Positions 1 to 4,913 of a stretch of 5,993 bases of DNA are shown here, piece by piece. The stretch is from an uncultured Eubacteriales bacterium (GTDB lineage Bacteria; Bacillota; Clostridia; Oscillospirales; Oscillospiraceae). The DNA is taken from contig URBH01000085.1 of the NCBI GenBank assembly GCA_900546075.1, positions 1 through 5,993 on the forward strand. The letters are read 5' to 3'. The notes beneath the pieces were generated by a model. That model saw only the letters and a list, made by a program, of their open reading frames with translations. It was not told the origin of the DNA and did no database searches. The translations under genes were made by a program, and so were the position numbers. Positions within the stretch are counted from its first letter, which is position 1. Each line of letters starts with the position of its first letter.

Positions 1-22
1 GAGGGGAAATTAGGGCGCGATA

Positions 23-65
23 CCCTCTCAGTCACCTGCGGTGACAGCTCTCCCAGAGGGAGAGC
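23..65. repeat. Intergenic two-hairpin palindromic repeat unit
   Basis: Two perfect hairpins sit almost back to back. GTCACC (31-36) pairs with GGTGAC (40-45) around a 3-nt loop, and GCTCTCCC (47-54) pairs with GGGAGAGC (58-65) around a 3-nt loop. The leading CCCTCT (23-28) is also complementary to AGAGGG (55-60), so an alternative fold exists. From memory, similar CTCTCAGTCA...TGACAGCTCTCCC units are scattered between genes in Oscillospiraceae-type genomes, which suggests a REP- or MITE-like dispersed element. Only one copy lies in this window, so the dispersed nature is not shown here. The element may extend left of the window. Confidence 0.5.
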
Positions 66-94
66 CAAGGGGTTGTGCCTCGTTATATACGAGA

Positions 95-126
95 AATGGA
101 GCGTATCTGCGCTGATACGCTCCATT
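95..126. other. Perfect 13-bp inverted repeat (hairpin)
   Basis: The arm at 95-107 (AATGGAGCGTATC) is exactly complementary to 114-126, with a 6-nt TGCGCT loop. A smaller hairpin, CTCGT/ACGAG (79-83 and 89-93), precedes it directly. No T-tract follows on either strand: the + strand continues GACTGTTTTACG and the - strand continues TCTCGT. A canonical Rho-independent terminator is therefore not supported. It could be a factor-dependent or degraded terminator for a gene left of the window, or part of the neighbouring repeat element. Confidence 0.55.
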
Positions 127-153
127 GACTGTTTTACGAACGCCCATTAAAAC
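125..153 (+). promoter_or_regulatory. Candidate sigma-A promoter for a short transcript
   Basis: TTGACT (125-130) matches the -35 consensus at 5 of 6 positions. A spacer of exactly 17 nt leads to TAAAAC (148-153), which matches the -10 consensus at 4 of 6. Transcription would begin near 160 and meet the strong terminator ending at about 268, giving an RNA of roughly 110 nt with no obvious ORF. The -35 overlaps the 3' arm of the hairpin at 95-126. The -10 is weak and no second line of evidence exists, so this is tentative. Confidence 0.25.
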
Positions 154-159
154 CCTGCG

Positions 160-270
160 GTTTTTCCTTGCAGCGGAAAATCAAACGAGCGGCTAATCCT
201 GCCGTTTGCATAGAAGCTTTATTTTTACACAATCCCGTTTCCGACTGAAAAATCGGAAACGGGATTTTAT
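160..270 (+). ncRNA. Candidate small structured RNA ending in an intrinsic terminator
   Basis: No coding region is credible here, yet three consecutive hairpins can be drawn. The first is TTTTCC (162-167) with GGAAAA (175-180). The second spans 182-208: CAAACG pairs with CGTTTG, then GC/GC and GG/CC continue inward around a CTAAT loop, giving 10 pairs with single-nt bulges at A188 and T200. The third is the 14-bp terminator at 231-266. A possible sigma-A promoter lies just upstream. It resembles no RNA family I recognise: I see no tRNA, SRP RNA, 6S or T-box signature. The alternative is the 3' untranslated tail of a gene left of the window. Existence and boundaries are inference. Confidence 0.22.
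231..270 (+). terminator. Rho-independent terminator upstream of spoIIAA
   Basis: A perfect 14-bp stem pairs 231-244 (AATCCCGTTTCCGA) with 253-266 around an 8-nt CTGAAAAA loop. The stem runs into a TTTTAT tract (265-270), which gives + strand polarity. On the - strand the stem is followed by GTGTAAAAAT, so bidirectional function is unlikely. It ends about 40 nt before the spoIIAA start and would insulate the spoIIA operon from transcription entering from the left. Confidence 0.8.
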
Positions 271-273
271 ACT
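245..273 (+). promoter_or_regulatory. Possible spoIIAA promoter overlapping the terminator
   Basis: TATACT (268-273) matches the sigma-A -10 consensus at 5 of 6 positions. A 17-nt spacer places CTGAAA (245-250), a 4-of-6 match, at -35, inside the terminator loop. The predicted start near 280 leaves a leader of about 28 nt with the Shine-Dalgarno site AAGGAGG at 293-299. In Bacillus the spoIIA operon is driven by SigH and activated by Spo0A. I looked for a SigH element (AGGA...GAAT) and a Spo0A box here and found no convincing match. Because the terminator ends so close to the gene, some promoter must lie in or just after it. Confidence 0.3.
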
Positions 274-307
274 GTAAAACATAAAAATCACCAAGGAGGG
301 AAGCAAT

Positions 308-625
308 ATGCACTTTACCAGTTTTTTGGAGGAAGGACGGCTGACGGTGGCGCTCACCGGGGAAATTGACCACCACTGCGCAAAGGCCTACATTCAGGCC
401 ATCGCCGCGAAAATCGAAGCTTATACCCCGGAGGTCTGCGTGCTGGATTTTCAGGAGGTTTCCTTTGTGGATTCCTCCGGCATTGCCGTGGTCATCAACG
501 CCTTAAGGAGCATGACCCAGATCGAGGGGCGGCTGCTTCTGACGGGCATCGCGCCCCAGCCCATGCGGGTGTTCCGGGCGTCGGGAATCGATAAGCTTGT
601 GGAGATCAAGGAGGCTGTATCATGA
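308..625 (+). CDS. spoIIAA: Anti-sigma F factor antagonist SpoIIAA
   Basis: This 105-residue protein is a single STAS domain. In the SpoIIA switch, unphosphorylated SpoIIAA binds the SpoIIAB-SigF complex and frees SigF in the forespore. SpoIIAB inactivates it by phosphorylation, and the phosphatase SpoIIE restores it. The conserved phosphorylation motif is visible as VDSSG at residues 54-58. Ser57 corresponds to the phosphorylated Ser58 of Bacillus subtilis. A typical STAS N-terminus (LTVALTGEIDHHCA, residues 12-25) precedes it, and length is normal for the family. The ATG at 308 has a strong AAGGAGG site (293-299) 8 nt upstream. The stop overlaps the spoIIAB start in ATGA. A general STAS antagonist such as RsbV is the alternative, but the adjacent spoIIAB and sigF make SpoIIAA secure. 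Confidence 0.96.
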   Translation: MHFTSFLEEGRLTVALTGEIDHHCAKAYIQAIAAKIEAYTPEVCVLDFQEVSFVDSSGIAVVINALRSMTQIEGRLLLTGIAPQPMRVFRASGIDKLVEIKEAVS

Positions 626-1053
626 AATTCGACAACTATATGATTCTGGATTTTCCCAGCAAATCCGCCAACGAAGCCTTTGCCCGGTCGGCGGTGGCCT
701 GTTTCGCCGCCCAGATGGATCCGACGCTGGAGGAGCTGGGGGACATCCGCACGGCGGTGAGTGAGGCGGTGACCAATTGCATCGTCCACGCTTACCCGGA
801 AAAGCTGGGGAACATCACCCTGCGCTGCCGTATCCTGAAGGACAACGTGCTGGACATCGTCATCAAGGACAAGGGCGTGGGCATCCCGGACATAGAGCAG
901 GCCAGACGTCCCGCGTACACCACCGGCGGCGCGGAACGCAGCGGAATGGGCTTTACCATTATGGAGAGCTTCATGACCAATCTGGAAATTACATCCAAGC
1001 CCGGAAAGGGAACCACGGTGCATATGCGCCGGAAGCTGCAGCGGCGGCAATGA
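622..1053 (+). CDS. spoIIAB: Anti-sigma F factor and serine kinase SpoIIAB
   Basis: This 143-residue GHKL-family protein binds SigF and keeps it from RNA polymerase. It uses ATP to phosphorylate SpoIIAA. The N box is seen as SEAVTNCIVHAY (residues 47-58), with Glu48 as the probable catalytic base and Asn52 as the Mg-ATP ligand. The G1 box is DKGVG (83-87) and the G2 box is ERSGMGF (105-111). Arg22 and Arg106 correspond by eye to Bacillus Arg20 and Arg105, which contact SigF and SpoIIAA. All key residues are present and length matches the family (Bacillus about 146). The ATG at 622 follows AAGGAGG (608-614) at 7 nt and overlaps the spoIIAA stop, so translation is probably coupled. The stop overlaps the sigF start. 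Confidence 0.97.
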   Translation: MKFDNYMILDFPSKSANEAFARSAVACFAAQMDPTLEELGDIRTAVSEAVTNCIVHAYPEKLGNITLRCRILKDNVLDIVIKDKGVGIPDIEQARRPAYTTGGAERSGMGFTIMESFMTNLEITSKPGKGTTVHMRRKLQRRQ

Positions 1054-1754
1054 GCAGGACGGAGGAACTGATCGCCAAGGCACAGCAGGGCGACCGGGAA
1101 GCGTCCGAAGCTCTGGTGGAGGAAAATTCCGGCCTGATCTGGTCGGTTGCCAGGCGGTTTTTAGGCCGGGGAACGGAGGCGGACGACCTGTATCAGCTGG
1201 GGTGCCTTGGCTTTCTCAAGGCTGTGGAGGGGTTCGACCTTTCCTACGGAACCCAGTTTTCCACCTACGCCGTGCCGAAAATCGCAGGGGAGATTCGCCG
1301 GTTTCTCCGGGACGACGGGGCGGTAAAGGTGTCCCGCAGCCTGAAAGAACAGGCCGCGACCATCAAGGCCGCCCGCAGCCGTCTGACCGGGGCGCTGGGC
1401 AGGGAGCCGACCATTCAGGAGATTTCCCGTCAGACCGGGCTTACTCCGGAAGAAATCGCCCTGGCCGAAACGGCCACCGCCGCCACGGAGTCCATCCAAC
1501 GGGAAACGGGGGACGAGGGCTTCACCTTGGAAAACGTCCTAACGGACACGGAATCGGAAGAACGGATGGTGGAGAAAATCGCTCTGCGGCAGGCGATTTC
1601 CGGCCTGCCGGAACGGGAGCGGATGGTCATTCAGCTGCGGTATTTCCACGGCCTGACCCAGCAGCGGGTGGCGGCGGTGATGAACGTCAGCCAGGTGCAG
1701 GTGTCGAGAATTGAGAAGAAGGCCGTCGCCATGCTTCGGGAGCTGATGGCTTAA
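1050..1754 (+). CDS. sigF: Sporulation sigma factor SigF (SpoIIAC)
   Basis: This 234-residue sigma-70 family protein directs early forespore transcription and is held by SpoIIAB until released. Region 2 covers about residues 26-90, with ADDLYQLGCLGFLKAVEGFD (44-63) and the -10-binding segment FSTYAVPKIAGEIRRFLRDD (70-89). Region 3 follows from about 92, with SRSLKE at 95-100. Region 4 runs from about 170 to the end, and its recognition helix lies in VSQVQVSRIEKKA (213-225), typical of SigF/SigG/SigB-type factors. Operon position distinguishes it from SigG. The frame is open upstream to 777, but ATG 1050 is chosen because it overlaps the spoIIAB stop (ATGA) and begins the conserved N-terminus. 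No good Shine-Dalgarno site precedes it, since GGAAG (1031-1035) lies 14 nt away. It is somewhat shorter than Bacillus SigF (about 255). Confidence 0.97.
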   Translation: MSRTEELIAKAQQGDREASEALVEENSGLIWSVARRFLGRGTEADDLYQLGCLGFLKAVEGFDLSYGTQFSTYAVPKIAGEIRRFLRDDGAVKVSRSLKEQAATIKAARSRLTGALGREPTIQEISRQTGLTPEEIALAETATAATESIQRETGDEGFTLENVLTDTESEERMVEKIALRQAISGLPERERMVIQLRYFHGLTQQRVAAVMNVSQVQVSRIEKKAVAMLRELMA

Positions 1755-1758
1755 AACG

Positions 1759-1791
1759 GCATTTTCCCTCTTTACGTTTTGCCGAAAATGC
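1759..1791. repeat. Inverted repeat flanking the pcrA -35 region
   Basis: GCATTTTC (1759-1766) and GAAAATGC (1784-1791) are exact reverse complements 17 nt apart. An overlapping alternative pair, CGGCA (1757-1761) with TGCCG (1780-1784), competes with it. No T-tract follows, so it is not a clear sigF terminator. It encloses the -35 box and ends two bases before the -10, which fits an operator. It does not match the Bacillus LexA box (CGAAC-N4-GTTCG). Function is unknown and chance is possible. Confidence 0.35.
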
Positions 1792-1799
1792 GCTAAAAT
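1771..1799 (+). promoter_or_regulatory. Sigma-A-like promoter for pcrA
   Basis: TTTACG (1771-1776), a 4-of-6 match to -35, is followed after exactly 17 nt by TAAAAT (1794-1799), a 5-of-6 match to -10. Initiation near 1806 gives a leader of about 24 nt before ATG 1830. It would allow vegetative expression of the helicase independent of the upstream sporulation operon, as a housekeeping gene needs. Confidence 0.5.
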
Positions 1800-1819
1800 A
1801 ATGGCATCATGTTGAAGAC

Positions 1820-1824
1820 AGGTG
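1820..1824 (+). promoter_or_regulatory. Ribosome binding site deciding the pcrA start
   Basis: AGGTG at 1820-1824 lies 5 nt before ATG 1830. The in-frame ATG at 1809 has no Shine-Dalgarno site and sits almost on the predicted transcription start, so 1830 is preferred. Confidence 0.6.
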
Positions 1825-1829
1825 CAATT

Positions 1830-4223
1830 ATGACAGAACAAATGGACTCCCGATTTCTGACCGCCCGGAAAAATTACATCGAGCGGCAGTTTTCTCAGCT
1901 GAACGATATGCAGCGTCAGGCCGTGCTGACCACGGAGGGACCGCTGCTGCTGCTTGCCGGTGCGGGCAGCGGCAAGACCACCGTCCTCATTAACCGCATT
2001 GCCAACCTCATGCGCTTCGGCCGGGGCAGCGATTGCTGCGAGATTTCCCACGCCGTCACGGAGGACGATGTGGCCTTTCTGGAAAGTCTTGGGGACGACC
2101 CCAGCCCCGACGATACCCGCAGGGCGGACAGTCTCTGCGCCGTGGAACCCGCCGCGCCCTGGAGTATCATCGCCATCACCTTTACCAACAAGGCCGCAAA
2201 CGAAATGAAGGAGCGGCTTTCCAATCTTCTCGGCCCTCAGGCGCAGGACATCTGGGCGATGACCTTCCACTCCGCCTGCTGCCGCATCCTGCGGCGGGAC
2301 ATCGAGCGGATGGGCTTCACCCGGAGCTTTACCATTTACGATTCCTCGGATTCCGAACGCATCATGAAGGAAATCATCAAGGACATGGAGCTGGACGACA
2401 AGACGTTTCCGGCGAAATATGTCCTTGGCGCCATCAGCCGGGAGAAGGACAAAATGGTGTCCCCCGGGGAGATGCAGGACAGGGCGGAGCGCACCGGGGA
2501 CATCCGGGCGCAGCACATCGCCCGTGCCTACGGCAAATATCAGACCCGGTTGAAGGACAACAACGCCCTGGATTTTGACGACATCATCTACATCACCGTT
2601 CAGCTTTTGCAGCAGAACGAGGATGTTTTGCAGTATTATCAGCGCAAATTCCGGTACGTGCTGGTGGACGAGTATCAGGACACCAACCATATGCAGTACC
2701 TCCTGACGTCCCTGCTTGCCGGCGGTCATGAGAACATCTGCGTGGTGGGTGACGACGACCAGAGCATCTACCGCTTCCGGGGCGCAACCATCGAGAACAT
2801 TCTGAACTTTGAAAAGCAGTACCGGGGCGCGCGGGTCATTCGTCTGGAACAGAACTACCGGTCCACCCAGGCCATCCTCACCGCCGCAAACGCGGTAATC
2901 GCCCACAACCTCGGGCGCAAGGGGAAAAAGCTGTGGACGGCCAATGCCCAGGGCGACCCCGTTCTGGTATATGAAGCCTCCGACGAGGGCAGCGAGGGCA
3001 ATTTCGTGGCGGGGCAGATTCTGGCCGGTTCCCGGGGGAAAAACTTCAAGGACTACGCCATTCTGTACCGCACCAACGCCCAGTCCAACGCAATGGAATT
3101 TGCCCTGAAACGAAACGGCATTCCCTACCGGGTCATCGGCGGCACGCGGTTCTTTGACCGGGCGGAAGTCAAGGATATGCTGTCGTATCTCTGCGTCATC
3201 AACAACCGGGCGGACGACCTGCGTCTGGGGCGCATCATCAACAATCCTCCCCGGGGGCTGGGGGCGAAGACCATCGAGACCGCCCGGCGGCTGGCGGAGG
3301 CCGAGGGAAAGCCGCTGTACAGCGTGATTTCCGACCCCTATTCCTACGCCCCGCTGGAAAAGTCTGCCATCAAAATGATGCAGTTTTCCGCCCTCATCGA
3401 GGGCATGGCGCAGCTTCTGGAGAATGGTATGAGCCTGCCGGACTTCTACGACGAGCTGCTCATCCGAACCGAGTATGTGGATATGCTGGAAAGCAAGGAC
3501 ACCGAGGAAAACAAGACCCGGCTGGAAAACGTGCGAGAACTAAAATCCAGCATAAACTCCTATGTAGAAAACGCGGAAACGCCCACTCTGGCGGGATTTC
3601 TGGAAGAAATCGCCCTGTATACCGATCTGGAGCAGTACAACGAAAACGACGACGCCGTGGTGATGATGACCATGCACTCGGCCAAGGGATTGGAATTTCC
3701 CCACGTGTTCCTCGTGGGCTTTGAGGACGGGCTGTTCCCCGGAATGCGCGCCATCGGCGACGCGGAGGAAATGGAGGAGGAGCGGCGGCTGTGCTACGTG
3801 GCGATTACCCGGGCAAAGCAGAGCCTGACCATCACCCACGCCCGCCAGCGTATGATCTACGGGCGCACATCGTCGGCGCTGCCCTCCCGGTTCCTCAGGG
3901 AAATCCCGGAGGAGTGCATTGTGAAAAGGGGCGGCTACCATCGGGTTTCGACAAGCGAGCATAGCAGTTATTCGCCCTATGGTTCCCATGCTTCGCAGTA
4001 TAAAAAGCCCAGAAGCAGCATTCTTTCTACCCCGCAGGCTGCTCCCACGCCATGTCTCGAACTGAATCAGGGGGACGAGGTCATGCACGCGGCCTTTGGC
4101 CATGGGTTTGTGCTGTCCGTGCGAAAAATGGGCGGCGACGCGCTGCTGGAAATCGCCTTTGACGACATCGGCACCAAAAAGCTTATGGCAAAAACCGCCT
4201 CGGCGCATATGAAAAAGCTGTAA
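1830..4223 (+). CDS. pcrA: UvrD/Rep-family ATP-dependent DNA helicase PcrA
   Basis: This 797-residue superfamily 1A helicase is a 3'-5' translocase acting in repair, replication restart and removal of RecA or stalled RNA polymerase. Visible motifs are the Q motif (LNDMQRQAV, 24-32), Walker A (GAGSGKT, 44-50, Lys49), Ia (TFTNKAA, 117-123), Walker B (DEYQDTN, 280-286), III (GDDDQSIY, 307-314), IV (LEQNYRST), V (TMHSAKGLEF, 614-623) and VI (CYVAITRAK, 655-663, Arg661 as arginine finger). A serine- and proline-rich linker precedes a C-terminal Tudor-like domain (about 745-797), the PcrA/UvrD RNA polymerase contact. Residues about 62-108 form an insertion between motifs I and Ia that Bacillus PcrA lacks. 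The 1809 ATG would add 7 residues. The Tudor domain and nearby ligA favour the name pcrA over uvrD. Confidence 0.96.
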   Translation: MTEQMDSRFLTARKNYIERQFSQLNDMQRQAVLTTEGPLLLLAGAGSGKTTVLINRIANLMRFGRGSDCCEISHAVTEDDVAFLESLGDDPSPDDTRRADSLCAVEPAAPWSIIAITFTNKAANEMKERLSNLLGPQAQDIWAMTFHSACCRILRRDIERMGFTRSFTIYDSSDSERIMKEIIKDMELDDKTFPAKYVLGAISREKDKMVSPGEMQDRAERTGDIRAQHIARAYGKYQTRLKDNNALDFDDIIYITVQLLQQNEDVLQYYQRKFRYVLVDEYQDTNHMQYLLTSLLAGGHENICVVGDDDQSIYRFRGATIENILNFEKQYRGARVIRLEQNYRSTQAILTAANAVIAHNLGRKGKKLWTANAQGDPVLVYEASDEGSEGNFVAGQILAGSRGKNFKDYAILYRTNAQSNAMEFALKRNGIPYRVIGGTRFFDRAEVKDMLSYLCVINNRADDLRLGRIINNPPRGLGAKTIETARRLAEAEGKPLYSVISDPYSYAPLEKSAIKMMQFSALIEGMAQLLENGMSLPDFYDELLIRTEYVDMLESKDTEENKTRLENVRELKSSINSYVENAETPTLAGFLEEIALYTDLEQYNENDDAVVMMTMHSAKGLEFPHVFLVGFEDGLFPGMRAIGDAEEMEEERRLCYVAITRAKQSLTITHARQRMIYGRTSSALPSRFLREIPEECIVKRGGYHRVSTSEHSSYSPYGSHASQYKKPRSSILSTPQAAPTPCLELNQGDEVMHAAFGHGFVLSVRKMGGDALLEIAFDDIGTKKLMAKTASAHMKKL

Positions 4224-4252
4224 TGCTTTTTGCTTTCCCGCATATCCTCTAC

Positions 4253-4258
4253 AGGAGG
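4253..4258 (+). promoter_or_regulatory. Ribosome binding site deciding the yunB start
   Basis: AGGAGG at 4253-4258 is 7 nt from ATG 4266 but only 1 nt from the in-frame ATG at 4260. It is downstream of the in-frame TTG at 4230. Only the 4266 start has proper spacing. Confidence 0.75.
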
Positions 4259-4265
4259 GATGGGT

Positions 4266-4913
4266 ATGCGCTGGCGGCTTCGGAGATTTTTTTACACGCT
4301 GCTGGTTCTGGTTGTGATTCTTCTGGTGGCGTTTCTGATGCTTCGCAGCCGCTACCGGGAGATCGTCACGGAGTTGGCGGAAACACAGGTGAAGAATGCC
4401 ACGTCGGATTTGACCAATGACGCCATTGCCAAGCAGATTGCCAACGGCACCATTCAATACGACCGTATTGTCTATTTTGAAAAGAATCTGGACGGCCGCA
4501 TCACCGCTCTGAAAACCAATATGAGCGAGATCAACCACCTGAAAACGGATATCCTGAACATTATCAACGACGAAATTTTAGCCCTGGACACCGCGGACAT
4601 CGGCATACCCCTGGGGAGCCTGTTCCTGCCGGAGTTTTTCTCCGGGAAGGGCCCGGCGATCCCAGTACACATCCTGTCCATCCGCAACAGCGACGCCACG
4701 TTTGAAAGCAACTTTTCTCAGGCCGGCATCAACCAGACGCTTCACCGGCTGAACATGATCGTCAGCGTAGACGTGTCGGTTCTGGTCATGGGGGAGACGG
4801 ACAGCTTTACCATCCATTCGGAGGTCGTGGTGGCGGAGACGGTGATCATCGGCGAGGTACCCAGCACTTATTTACAGACCGGAGGATATTATGGAAGCCA
4901 AAGAGAGAATTGA
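4266..4913 (+). CDS. yunB: Sporulation protein, YunB family
   Basis: This 215-residue protein has a basic N-terminus (MRWRLRR) and one hydrophobic segment at about 8-26. It is therefore probably membrane-anchored with the bulk outside the cytoplasm. The family signature is recognisable as IPLGSL (114-119) followed by GKGPAIPV (127-134). A beta-rich C-terminal half contains the segments MIVSVDVSVLVMG and IHSEVVVAETVIIGEVP. Bacillus YunB is a SigE-regulon sporulation protein whose biochemical role is not known to me, and this copy is somewhat shorter (Bacillus about 250). It begins 42 nt after pcrA and overlaps ligA by 23 nt, so it probably shares their transcript. I could not find a convincing SigE promoter in front of it. 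Assignment is by remembered family motifs, without a search. Confidence 0.88.
   Translation: MRWRLRRFFYTLLVLVVILLVAFLMLRSRYREIVTELAETQVKNATSDLTNDAIAKQIANGTIQYDRIVYFEKNLDGRITALKTNMSEINHLKTDILNIINDEILALDTADIGIPLGSLFLPEFFSGKGPAIPVHILSIRNSDATFESNFSQAGINQTLHRLNMIVSVDVSVLVMGETDSFTIHSEVVVAETVIIGEVPSTYLQTGGYYGSQREN
4881..4885 (+). promoter_or_regulatory. Ribosome binding site of ligA inside yunB
   Basis: GGAGG at 4881-4885 lies 5 nt before ATG 4891 and within the last codons of yunB. It fixes the ligA start and makes a 23-nt gene overlap. Confidence 0.8.

Noticed and set aside
134..376. An 80-codon reading frame on the - strand across the leader and the start of spoIIAA
   Set aside because: It runs through the perfect terminator hairpin and antisense to spoIIAA. 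It shows no recognisable domain and is best explained as chance.
628..634. TTCGACA, a perfect core Spo0A box, at the start of spoIIAB (another in TTTCGACAA at 3946-3954)
   Set aside because: Both are inside coding sequence, not placed to control a promoter. A 7-base match is expected by chance in a window of this size.
777..1049. A 91-residue N-terminal extension of SigF in the same frame
   Set aside because: It overlaps spoIIAB in another frame and its translation is low-complexity (His/Gly/Arg rich). The conserved SigF N-terminus begins at ATG 1050.
1539..2906. A 455-codon open frame on the - strand opposite sigF and pcrA
   Set aside because: It lies antisense to strongly recognised genes in GC-rich DNA, where stop codons are rare on the opposite strand. 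Its translation shows no family motifs. The same applies to the - strand frame at 3540-4538.
4212..4231. AAAAAGC/GCTTTTT hairpin over the pcrA stop as a terminator
   Set aside because: The 7-bp stem has only two GC pairs and no separate T-tract follows, so it is unlikely to stop transcription before yunB.
4205..4260. A SigE-type promoter before yunB (GCATATG and CATATCCT)
   Set aside because: The two elements are about 29 nt apart, far more than the usual 14-15, and no acceptable -35 exists at the right distance from CATATCCT.
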